From positions 62,001-126,000 of the forward strand of contig NW_005179044.1 of NCBI RefSeq assembly GCF_000350225.1: a stretch of DNA of 64,000 nucleotides, given 5' to 3'. This DNA is from Chondrus crispus. Its lineage: Eukaryota; Rhodophyta; Florideophyceae; Gigartinales; Gigartinaceae. The translations under genes were made by a program, and so were the position numbers. Position 1 is the stretch's first letter. Each line of letters begins with the position of its first letter. Below are positions 49,949 through 58,360 of this stretch, one piece after another. The notes beneath the pieces were generated by a model. The model was not told the origin of the DNA and made no database searches. It saw only the letters and a program-made list of their open reading frames with translations.

Positions 49949-52348
49949 TCACTGCCCCGGTCCGTTCGGTGCGGACGATGGACTCGAGGCGTAGGGTTTC
50001 GACGGACAATAACAGGGGTGCCGAGGCAACCCCACCCGGACGTCCGCCAGCGGCGGCATCGCCACCTCCTCGTCCTGCGACCAACGAATGGCCGCGGCAT
50101 CCGAGGGCGCGGTCCCGTACGACCGAGAGGGTTCGTACGTCTGGTCCTCGTAAGGGTCGCGCATGGCGTGCCGCGGCACGGATGGAGCACCGACACGGAG
50201 AGAGCGGAGCTCATCGCGCTCTCGACGGTAGCGGTCCCGTTCGACGTGGGACTGCTCGAGAGCGTTCGCGTGCTCCACGGAGGTCTGACGTAAGGTCTCC
50301 ACCTCGTGCTTCAGTCGACGCAATTCGGAGGCGTATGATTCGCGTTCGGTGCCCAGACGGCGGGCCTCGTCGCTACGCAACAGATACCACGACGCCAACG
50401 TCCGAAGAAGGCCCCCGAATTGCCACGGACGATCCGCCGACGTCCCTAAGGCCTGAGCTAAGCCAGGGACAGCCCTGACATCGGCGCGTGCCGACATAAT
50501 ACGACGACTCGCCGACTCCTCCAGTGGATCTTCCCCCGCCCGCGGGTGAAGGGGCGGAACCGGGAGGACGGAAGGCCCCTCCAAGGAGCCATAGAGGCCG
50601 TTGCTAACGGTAGGGGGCTGAAAGGGGTTCGTGCCAGTTCCCCCAACCGCGGCGGCCTCACCATCCAAGTCCCGATAGCGCTTCCTCTGCGACTCCCGCG
50701 GGGTGGATCCGACGCCGCCACCGCGTACAGGACGACTAGGGGAGGCCGCCGTCGGGAGGGACCGCGCGACGAAGGCATCGGTGGCCAGTTGGTAAGTGAG
50801 GTAGATACTACGGTCGCCGGTAGTGAAACCTGTCCATGGACGTCGATGCCGTTCTGGCACCTCGTCGGCGCGCTGCATCAACTCCAGCACCGCCGTACAT
50901 GCCCAAGACACGTGCGATGTGCTGCGCTCGAGCGGGTGTAGGGGCACCAGGGGAGGGTCTGCCGCTACCCTTCCGAAGAACCCCAACACCTCGGGCGGTT
51001 GCAAGAAGACACGGCTTTGTACGGACACCTCGGTCATGAAGGCATTACCCAGAGACCAGGCCCACTCCCTTTCTAGATTGAACATGACGGCTGAATAGGC
51101 GGGATGACGCGGATCGGCGCAAATGAAGCCGAAATGCTTTAGAAGGTAAGGGAGAAGAGGATGCACTCCCAACGAAGGGAGTGCCTCCCTTACGACAACG
51201 GGGAGTGGCGGAAAATCCCCCGGCGACAACTCCCGCTCGAACGCGGATGCACGGAAGACTCGCCCGTCTTCCTCGTCGGAACGTCGATACACCGCCCAAT
51301 CGTGAGGAGAGATGGCGACCCCGTGCAGACGCATTAGGGAGCAGGCAGATTTTTGTAAGGCGGCCCTCGCCTTCGAATAGGCGTAGGGTCTGGGACTGAC
51401 GTACAGCCCCGGCACGGCGGCCAGGACGAACCGACGAGGCTCACCACGACCGGGTCCCAACAGATAAGACGCCATCTGATCCACGTAGTCGGCCTCGCTC
51501 GCACTGTACACGAAGGTCCGCTCGCTGTGGATGGCGTCGGGGATTTGGTACGCCGCACCGACGCCGTCTGCGGTGAGCCTCCCCAGCATCAGCGACGCCT
51601 CCTCCGCACCGCCTGCTTTGTATACTCGGCGAACACGCAGCAGGTCGGGGCGGAGGCGATCGTGAGACAGTAGCTCACTCATGGTCACGCCCGAACAGGC
51701 GAACCGGCGCCACGAAAAGCGAAGACGTTCGACGGGCAGCGGGGCAGACCGCTCTAACGGCGAACCAAACCACCTTCCGCCAGCATTGTCCTCCTCTCCA
51801 GCCGAGGACGGGCCTCGGGCGACGGCGGAATCGACAACATGTGAAGCCGGGGGCGCCGACGCGGGGACGAGCTCGATCGACGGTGGCGAGTCCCCCGCGC
51901 TCCGGGACTTCTGGAACGGCGGTAAGGTGGCTCGCAGGAGCGACGGCGGCTCTAGTTGACGGGAAGTAACTTCCCCACGAGGAACGGCGTGTACACTCGA
52001 CGAGGGGATCGTCCCCGGGGATACGGAAGGGCTCGGGAGAGGCGCCGACATCGACGAGTAGGAATCGGAGTCGCCCAGCGAGAGGAAGGACTCCGACGGT
52101 CCAGACGAGATTCGGACGGAGAACAAGGGGCGGGCGACGTCAGGTGAGGCGCCGACCAAGACGCAAGGAGATGGAAGGGCGGGGGAGAAAAAGAGGAATA
52201 CGGCGCGACACGGGAAGTCGCTGGGGACAAGGAGGCGACAAAGGGGAAAAGGAGCGATGGGCAGACGACGGACCGGGCTCGAACCCAATGGAAGGGGTGG
52301 CGTACTGGCGACCTCGGGTACGATCCGGACTGCTACGGGAATCGACAT
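49949..52348 (-). CDS. Long antisense accessory ORF of element C, coiled-coil protein
   Basis: About 799 aa from the ATG at 52,348; an ATG at 52,411 lies in the LTR edge and is less likely. It is encoded opposite to pol, between the two polypurine-tract copies. The first ~200 residues are Pro/Ser-rich and probably disordered. Residues ~230-560 have normal globular composition (KARAALQKSACSLMRLHG, LLPYLLKHFGFICADPRHP, WSLGNAFMTEVSVQSRVFL). Near the C terminus a clear coiled coil follows (SYASELRRLKHEVETLRQTS and on through EQSHVERDRYRRERDELRSLR). I recognise no family. Position and orientation parallel the antisense H3-mimic gene of element A. It might act as a second structural, nucleic-acid-binding or regulatory protein; this is inference. 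Confidence 0.55.
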   Translation of the reverse strand: MSIPVAVRIVPEVASTPPLPLGSSPVRRLPIAPFPLCRLLVPSDFPCRAVFLFFSPALPSPCVLVGASPDVARPLFSVRISSGPSESFLSLGDSDSYSSMSAPLPSPSVSPGTIPSSSVHAVPRGEVTSRQLEPPSLLRATLPPFQKSRSAGDSPPSIELVPASAPPASHVVDSAVARGPSSAGEEDNAGGRWFGSPLERSAPLPVERLRFSWRRFACSGVTMSELLSHDRLRPDLLRVRRVYKAGGAEEASLMLGRLTADGVGAAYQIPDAIHSERTFVYSASEADYVDQMASYLLGPGRGEPRRFVLAAVPGLYVSPRPYAYSKARAALQKSACSLMRLHGVAISPHDWAVYRRSDEEDGRVFRASAFERELSPGDFPPLPVVVREALPSLGVHPLLPYLLKHFGFICADPRHPAYSAVMFNLEREWAWSLGNAFMTEVSVQSRVFLQPPEVLGFFGRVAADPPLVPLHPLERSTSHVSWACTAVLELMQRADEVPERHRRPWTGFTTGDRSIYLTYQLATDAFVARSLPTAASPSRPVRGGGVGSTPRESQRKRYRDLDGEAAAVGGTGTNPFQPPTVSNGLYGSLEGPSVLPVPPLHPRAGEDPLEESASRRIMSARADVRAVPGLAQALGTSADRPWQFGGLLRTLASWYLLRSDEARRLGTERESYASELRRLKHEVETLRQTSVEHANALEQSHVERDRYRRERDELRSLRVGAPSVPRHAMRDPYEDQTYEPSRSYGTAPSDAAAIRWSQDEEVAMPPLADVRVGLPRHPCYCPSKPYASSPSSAPNGPGQ

Positions 52349-52390
52349 GGCCACTTCTACAAGCCGGGGTGAACGCGGACGTTCACCGTT

Positions 52391-52400
52391 AAGTGGGGGG
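52391..52400 (+). other. Polypurine tract of element C
   Basis: AAGTGGGGGG three bases upstream of the 3' LTR; the plus-strand primer site by position and composition. Confidence 0.8.
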
Positions 52401-52403
52401 CGA

Positions 52404-53013
52404 TGTGGCATAATTGCCGACGACCACTGTATACATTAGATTTGCAATTAGATCTAGATCTCGCTGTAAGGTACGAACCTTACAGCGGGCGTGCGCGCAT
52501 ATCTTACAGCGCGTGCGCCGGCACACGTGTACGACACGTGTGCTGTCAGCCCGATGGCTGACAGTATTTCAGTGCGGGACGACCCGCACTGGTACAGTAG
52601 CACGGTACTGTACTATAGTATGATAACGTCGACTTGTATATTAAATAGGAGGAAGGGCGCTGGCGGGGGGGGAGGACCAAGGTACGGCAAAACCCTCCAG
52701 CTTACTCTAATTAGGCGACACCCTCGTGCGCCTTTTAGTTAGGGACCGGCACGGGTCGGGTTGCGCGACACGCGAGCGAGCCGGGATCCGCCTCCGCCCG
52801 TCAGCGCTGGTACGTTACCCAGCGCTGCTCCGGGGCGTCGAGGCGTCGATCCGCTCGTGCGTGCGCGCGACCTACCCCGACCCGCTCTACCACACTGCTA
52901 CCGGGCCCGTGCCTGGTTCCGTGAGCAGGAGGAGTCCCCCGTCTTCCGCCGATCAAGGGTCACCGTCGGACTGTTAGCAACACCCCTCCGCCGTTGGGGG
53001 TGTTTATGCTACA
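52404..53013 (+). repeat. 3' LTR of element C
   Basis: 610-bp LTR matching 39,588-40,197, followed by the GTCGG duplication. Confidence 0.93.
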
Positions 53014-53330
53014 GTCGGTACTGTACGTCGTAGTCGTACTCAGCTAGGCGGAGACGCCAGCGCGCTAGCCGGCCGGAGCTATCCGCCATGTTGAGGACCC
53101 ATCGGAGGGCCTCATGATCCGTACGGAGGTCAAACGTGTTCCCATATAGATATGGTCGAAGCGTGAGGACGCTCCACACGACAGCAAGGCATTCCTTCTC
53201 GGTAGTGGTGTAGTTCTTCTCCGCGTCCGTGAGGGCGCGACTCCAATAACCGATCGGTAAGCGGTCACCGCTCGGCTGCTCCTGTAATAGGGCACAGCCG
53301 ACCTGGTACGCGCATACAGACAAACTGTAT
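53014..53330 (-). pseudogene. Decayed element B: RNase H fragment of pol
   Basis: Minus-strand frame AYQVGCALLQEQPSGDRLP...YWSRAL, then EKNYTTTEKECLAVVWSVL and RTDHEALRWVLN, ending YDYDVQYR exactly at the GTCGG duplication. The next residues (PGIKHQLADG) resume at 39,587, so the two pieces were one gene before element C inserted. Upstream parts (gag, protease, RT) are missing: homology ends at about 53,330 and DNA-transposon sequence begins. Confidence 0.9.
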
Positions 53331-53340
53331 CCAGCAGACT

Positions 53341-54222
53341 GAAGTTTTGGCAGATAATTGATGGGAATGTGAGAGACAAGGGCGATTTTGTCCCATTGAA
53401 GCTTTTCAAGCATGCTTTGCAAAGTTTCTACTCCAAAACGAAGGCGGGCGTTGATGGCGCAACACAGCAAAGGGCGAATCTGCGAAGTTCAACCTCCCAT
53501 TTCAAGTGGGAGCAAAAGATTGTCTCGCAGACAATCAAGACTCTGGCTATAAACGCGTTCTTCGGGTGGCGTATGTTTGAAAGACAAGACTTGCTTGTAT
53601 CTGAACAAGCTTTTCAGAGTCTAGAGAGCTACCGAAACATGCTCAACAAGGTTCAAGCTACTGCGGATTTTATGTTTGAAGTCTCGCAAGAGCTCCTTTC
53701 CCATGCCGCAAACATTCAAGTGGAGGAGCTAATTGCTGGATCTGAAGAGATCGTTGCGCCAGATGAAGTTAAAAGGTTAATTGCAGTAGCACACGCCCGA
53801 AAGAGGAAACGTTTATTGTTTTTAATGGTGTTGATGGCACTGCACTTCGACTATCTGTGCGTGGACACAGTCCTAAACAAGTTCGAGTGTTGTATTGTGC
53901 GTTGTGTGGGCAGAATGGGGGACTGTGGAGGGGTCACCGAACAACTTACACTTGCAATCTTTGTGCCGCGCCTTTGTGTACCAGGACGTATGCAGGATTG
54001 CGGAAGAGTTGTTGGAGTATCTGGCCAACTGCAAAGGAGTTAAAACTTCGTCAAACCCCGAAGTTAACCATTGCAGTGGATGAACGGAGTGGGAATGGCA
54101 ACCCTGTGAACCAAACAGCGACTGCAGAGCCAAGTACCCCATCTGAGGGATATACGAGACTCAGATCAGATTGGGGAGGTAGCAGTAATGAGCGTCCGAC
54201 CCGTCGACGTCGTTTCAGTTAA
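53341..54222 (+). pseudogene. piggyBac-like transposase, C-terminal fragment with frameshift
   Basis: The plus frame starting near 53,341 contains SFYSKTKAGVDG, comparable to the piggyBac YNxTKGGVD block, then KWEQKIVSQTIKTLAINAFFGW, comparable to its W-P-xx-xFYNxxDxAxINA block. The frame must change by one near 53,830-53,870. The other frame (from ~53,857) then reads VRVLYCALCGQNG...YTCNLCAAPLC, a Cys-rich ribbon like the C-terminal finger of piggyBac transposases. The N-terminal and first catalytic parts are absent. The assignment is by motif order; a related DDE family is possible. Not functional. Confidence 0.55.
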
Positions 54223-54540
54223 AGAATAATACTTCTTCACGGTAGTTTGGGAACTTAACAAGTCGTGTCGTAGGAGTAAAAACAAGAGGCCTAATGATCA
54301 CTATAGTGATCGATAGGCCTTTTTCACGCCCCCGGAAAAGGGTCTGACGACCCAACTTTGTCCGAATGTCATTGAGTCAATTTTGCGGCCTTGCAAGTGA
54401 AACTTTGCATAGTGGTCACACACAACGTCAGGAACACGGCTGTTTTCTCAGATCTCAGAAATCATTTCATGCGCCGAAGTACTGTCCTTTCAAAAGCTGT
54501 GATCACTATAGTGATCACTAAAATCCGGCATTAGGGATAT
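54223..54540. other. 3' flank of the piggyBac-like fragment with repeated palindrome
   Basis: The 16-bp palindrome GATCACTATAGTGATC occurs at 54,296-54,311, inside a longer AGGCCTA...TAGGCCT hairpin, and again at 54,501-54,516. No gene. It could be sub-terminal transposase-binding DNA. Confidence 0.5.
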
Positions 54541-54780
54541 AGTCCCCGTTGCCATAATGACGAAGCAAAATTATACTGTAAATCAGAATAAATAGAATAT
54601 AACGGGTGTAGCCCCGAGGGGACCAAGTGAAAGCCCCTATAGGCCCGACGGTTTACAGGGGAATTACAAGCGGCCGCCGATGAGGTCCGGCAGACAGACA
54701 GAGTAATCCACGTGTACCCCTCGTACACGTGGTGGCGGACCGCCGCGATTTTGGCGGGTAAGAACAGCTGTCCTGCTACA
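54541..54780. repeat. LTR-like fragment
   Basis: Read on the minus strand it starts TGTAGCAGGACAGCTGTTC, like the inverse of the LTR-like end at 35,017 (TGTAGCGGGACAGTTGTCC). It contains a perfect 10-bp hairpin at 54,715-54,739 (CCACGTGTAC arms), comparable to the hairpins in the LTR of element C. The body does not align with 34,683-35,017. It cuts the pogo-like transposase frame at 54,781. Confidence 0.4.
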
Positions 54781-55617
54781 TAGTACAGTGCACTACATCA
54801 ACTCCAGTTTCGTCCATGTTCCATACTGCTCCCGGATTATCTAGTATTCCTGGCCGAAACTCTGCAACACGCGCGACAGTGGAGAAAAAAGTTTCTACGT
54901 GTCGGAAGCACTCTGCTGCCAGTTTGGCTGCTTCTTTGTTCTCCACCTTTTTGTATGCTATGTCCTTATGTCGAGCTCGATAAGTGCGTACAGTTTTCAT
55001 CGGATGGAAGCTGCTTTTTCCAGCCTTGGCGGCCATCAGACGCTACGCGTGACAGAATATGTTTGAACGTGTCAACGTCAACAGCAAAACCTCTTTCCGC
55101 TGCGAGCTTCAGACGATCATTAATAATGACTGCTTCGTCGCCGTTTACAACCGGTTTCGAACCCGGTTGTATGTTTTCCGTACAAAAGTGATTGAGGCCA
55201 GGAATATTATCAGTTTTCAGACACTGTTTCAGTCGTGAGATAGTGGTCCTTGACACTTCTGTCCTGCGCGTGACCTCCCGCACCTTTTTGCCCTGTTACA
55301 AGAGAAGCACGACCTCCTTGCGTTTTTGGGACTGGTGTCGCAGTCTGTCTTGCTTTTTTGCGAGCAATAATGCTTGTCGTCTCATGGAGGGTGGCATTGC
55401 AGATCGTAAGAAAACAACAGCTGTGCACCCTGGGGATTGCAACATTAGTCAGTACATGTTTATGTGATTGTGCAATGGCATTTAGAATAATGAAAAGCCC
55501 GCGCTTTTCGGTGCAATGGCGCCTATGGTTTTCGCATGCATGAGTTTACAGGACTCAAACAATTGGCGGGAACTGTCCCATAATAGTCCAATTCCCAAAT
55601 GACACCATCAGGGAGGG
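54781..55617 (-). pseudogene. pogo-like (Tc1/mariner superfamily) transposase, 5' part, frameshifted
   Basis: Minus strand. The first piece (55,283-54,966) has a helix-turn-helix-like start (REVTRRTEVSRTTISRLKQ). A frame change near 55,030 leads to the second piece with KVENKEAAKLAAECFRHV and AVWNMDETGVD, the NMDETG block around the first catalytic Asp of pogo/jerky-type DDE enzymes. The protein is cut at 54,781 by LTR-like sequence, so the other catalytic residues are missing. The element's outer end, the inverse of CCCTCCCTGATGGTGTCATTTGGG, is at 55,594-55,617. Not functional. Confidence 0.7.
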
Positions 55618-55619
55618 TA

Positions 55620-56073
55620 GTTCTCAGTCGAAAGGGCGAGCTGTTTCGTCTTGACGGGCTGAGGGGGGCCGTTTTTAGAGGACCGCTTTTTAGAAGCTTC
55701 TACTTGTATGTCTTCTGCGATTGCTTTAGCGGCATATGTGGCAGATCTTGTGGTGCTTCGATCCGTTGATGGACTCTGGGTAGATGAAGTGATAGGGGCG
55801 TCCATGACGCAAACCGGTACGAACCCGTGCAGTATGAGACTCGTTTGTGCTGATGAGAGAGCGGAAACCCCACTTCGTTTTCCTTCAAGACGGGTCGATC
55901 CGGCACTGCCGTACAGTAACCAGGCGGATGTGGAAACTCGTGGAAAACTCACATGCCCAGAGTTTTCGGTATGCTGTGAGTTTTGCAAAACTCGTCTGAA
56001 AATTTTGCAATCAGAAAATCCGAGCAAACTCGCGGCCAAAACACGTGTTTTCGCGACTTTACGGACAACGTTA
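55620..56073. mobile_element. Right half of the TIR (MITE-like) element
   Basis: Follows the intact copy at about 4,110-4,476 (GTTCTCAG, AGGCTGAGGGGGGCCGTTT, GGGTCGATCCGGCACTGC) and ends TTTACGGACAACGTTA at 56,058-56,073. The left half is at 33,965-34,196. Confidence 0.75.
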
Positions 56074-56084
56074 GTGTATAATAT

Positions 56085-56133
56085 ACATAATGTTTTTGCG
56101 AAGATATATTATATCTTCGCAAAAACATTATGT
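56085..56133. repeat. 49-bp perfect palindrome
   Basis: 24-bp arms (56,085-56,108 and 56,110-56,133; ACATAATGTTTTTGCGAAG...) with a one-base centre and no mismatch, 11 bp outside the TIR element end. Confidence 0.95.
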
Positions 56134-56926
56134 TTCAGGAATTTTTGACTTTCTACAGCTCATCAGAACCGACATCTATGACATGCACTACCATTTTCCA
56201 AGCTGTCTCATTTCTTGCGCGGGTGATATTTTTAGGAGGCAATTTACTACGGGTTCCATTTAATAAAAATTTGTAATGAACCACACGTCAAAGTGCAAAT
56301 TCTAAGTTTATCGAAAAATATTGTCGCTCCCAAAGAAGATCATACATTTTAGAAGAGAGGCTCAAGTGTGATCATCAAGAACTCTGTTGCCGACAAAAAG
56401 CACTAGAGTCCATTTTCGATACGTTTTGATACTAATAACAGGCTGCACGTTATTATCTACAGAGTCAAGAAGAGCTGACCTACATTTCATAGTAGCAAGA
56501 CAATGGCGCAGTCCACTTCTGCCATCTATTAACTTACTCATCGATTAACTTACTGCAATACATGCCCGAAATTTCTTTCGCCTCATCTTTCTTCGCGATT
56601 TGGTTTCATACGATTTCCTCGTCTGCCATTTGATAGAAGTTTGTGATTCTTCAATACAGAATAGAAGATTCTCAGATGGACGGGGAAAAAATCTTTCCTA
56701 AGTATTGCTTATATATAATTTGAGAACACAAAGAACCTATCGGAATAACTTTTTAGTGTTGGTTGATTTCCTCCGCGATACTAATTTATAATTGTACAGC
56801 GGATGCTAGGGGGAACAGAGTCATGGAGAACAATTGAAATCAACGTCAAGTTAGATTTAATTCGCTACTCGAGAAGTTAAATGTGCGACATGTTAAAGGG
56901 TGTTGAGAGTGCTAGTAGTCAGTTTT
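56134..56926. other. AT-rich spacer
   Basis: No gene seen. This is the presumptive 3' flank of the minus-strand vWA gene. Confidence 0.5.
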
Positions 56927-58360
56927 CTAGGCGAAACCAGTGCCATCATCACGAACACAACCTTCAATTGATGTGGTCTGGATAATCTGACGAACTCCCA
57001 CTCCACTCAAGACAAGGTCGATCTTGCAAGTAAAACCATCCGGGAATTCACAGGCTGCGGGCATGATTACGGCACGCTCAGAAATACGTCTTGTCTCACC
57101 AGACCTAACGGTGATAGGAAGTTCTGGAGTGAAGGAGATAGCAACTCTCCCGGCGCAGTCCATCGTTGATGCGTCAAGCTCCTGGTCCAGGCTTTCGATT
57201 GTTTCCGTGATGACATCAATGAGCCTTCTCGGGTTGGATGCAAGTTTCAGAGCCCCGAGGGTTCCGCTAGTGATGCGAGAGGCCTGTCCGCCAGCGGTCT
57301 CCGTGTCGACCGGACATCCGAAATTCGCACCTTGTGCGCTCAGTGTTCCTGCATTGAGACCGGCTTCCAAGGAGGGCCCAAAGTTGGTACCGACAACGGC
57401 GATACCTCTCGCGTTTAGTTGATCAACCACGACATTGCGGGTAAGCTGAGCGGACCCACTGGGGCATGACGGTTCGTGGCCAGGCGCATCCCCCATGTAC
57501 ACAAGAATCTTGCGACTGCCATCTCTCCATCCGATTGAATTCTGGGTGGCAACCTGGCTTAGTGCAAAAAGGTTGCCCTCGGGTACATCGGAGGTTCCCT
57601 CAGCCGTCAAAGAATTGATAGCAGAAATGACGTCATCAATGTTCTTCGTAACTGGTTGAACATTCCGGAAATTCATGATGTCTTCTTCATCACGATAGAA
57701 TCCGACGCCGAAGGCAACATCGATGGAAGCATTCCTTCTCGCGGCGACAAGATCGCCAAACCTCTGTTGTGCTGAAGCAATTTCCACGTCCATAGATGCT
57801 GTGGCGTCAGTCAGAAAGTAGATATCTTCTTGGAGGGCGCTAGAGACTTCATCGAGAGCGACGGTTACTTCAACATCGACAGTGCCGCCCACAACGACGG
57901 CTTCCGGGAATAGAATTGTCTCCGGTAGTGCAACTGGTCCTTCAACGTCTGGGCCGACAGAGACTACTGGGGGAGCCGCGGAAACGGTGGGCGCCATGGA
58001 AACGGTGGGCGCCATGGAGACAGTGGGCGCCATGGTCGGCGTACCCATGACGGGTGAAGTAGTGGGATCCGTCTCGGTGGGGGTGGTGACTACACAGCGA
58101 TGTCCTTCAAGGGTTCTGCGGTTCATTCCTCTTCCTCTGGTTCTGGTGCAGGTTTCGACAGTGCAGGGTTGCTCGGTTCTGTTACACATTCTGGTAGCCC
58201 TAACTTCGGTATTGCGTCCGGTGTTGCATCGGCCATCACAGGTTCTCCTTCTACCCATACGACTGATGGTCATTTGGTTAATAGAGTCATTGGGAGTCGG
58301 CCTTGCAGCGGCAATTGCAGCCAAAGCAAGGATAGTTGCAAAAAAGATTGAGGCTCTCAT
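56927..58360 (-). CDS. Secreted integrin-beta-I-like / vWA protein (paralogue 2)
   Basis: 477 aa from the ATG at 58,360; the frame is open 60 codons further upstream, but this ATG begins a typical signal peptide (MRASIFFATILALAAIAAARP). A Cys-rich segment follows (CDGRCNTGR...CNRTEQPCTVETC), then a short linker with tandem APTVSM hexapeptides (18-bp repeats near 57,985-58,035). The I-like domain has DIYFLTDATASM (MIDAS), FGVGFYRDEED, IGWRDGSRKILVYMGDAPGHEP, ARGIAVVGTNF and GTLGALKLASNPRRLIDVI. The beta-rich C-terminal part ends in a Cys shared with the paralogue at 31,493. No membrane anchor. An extracellular adhesion or matrix role is likely, by analogy only. Confidence 0.8.
   Translation of the reverse strand: MRASIFFATILALAAIAAARPTPNDSINQMTISRMGRRRTCDGRCNTGRNTEVRATRMCNRTEQPCTVETCTRTRGRGMNRRTLEGHRCVVTTPTETDPTTSPVMGTPTMAPTVSMAPTVSMAPTVSAAPPVVSVGPDVEGPVALPETILFPEAVVVGGTVDVEVTVALDEVSSALQEDIYFLTDATASMDVEIASAQQRFGDLVAARRNASIDVAFGVGFYRDEEDIMNFRNVQPVTKNIDDVISAINSLTAEGTSDVPEGNLFALSQVATQNSIGWRDGSRKILVYMGDAPGHEPSCPSGSAQLTRNVVVDQLNARGIAVVGTNFGPSLEAGLNAGTLSAQGANFGCPVDTETAGGQASRITSGTLGALKLASNPRRLIDVITETIESLDQELDASTMDCAGRVAISFTPELPITVRSGETRRISERAVIMPAACEFPDGFTCKIDLVLSGVGVRQIIQTTSIEGCVRDDGTGFA

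Larger units (their letters stand above)
39588..53013 (+). mobile_element. Complete chromodomain Ty3/gypsy element, 13.4 kb (element C)
   Basis: Bounded by 610-bp LTRs (39,588-40,197; 52,404-53,013), start TGTGGCAT, end GCTACA. I could see only one difference between them (A at 39,704, G at 52,520). Flanked by GTCGG duplications. The insertion splits the older element B inside one coding frame. Order: gag, pro, pol with chromodomain, then a 4.8-kb accessory region with antisense ORFs, polypurine tract, 3' LTR. Near-identical LTRs and intact gag/pro/pol frames indicate recent insertion. It is far larger than a typical Ty3 element because of the accessory region. GC content is visibly higher than in the host genes. 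Confidence 0.95.

Noticed and set aside
34683..54780. A single older LTR element with its two LTRs at these ends
   Set aside because: The termini share only the first ~20 bp and outer flanks do not match (GACAT versus TAGTA). More than one insertion or a rearrangement is needed.
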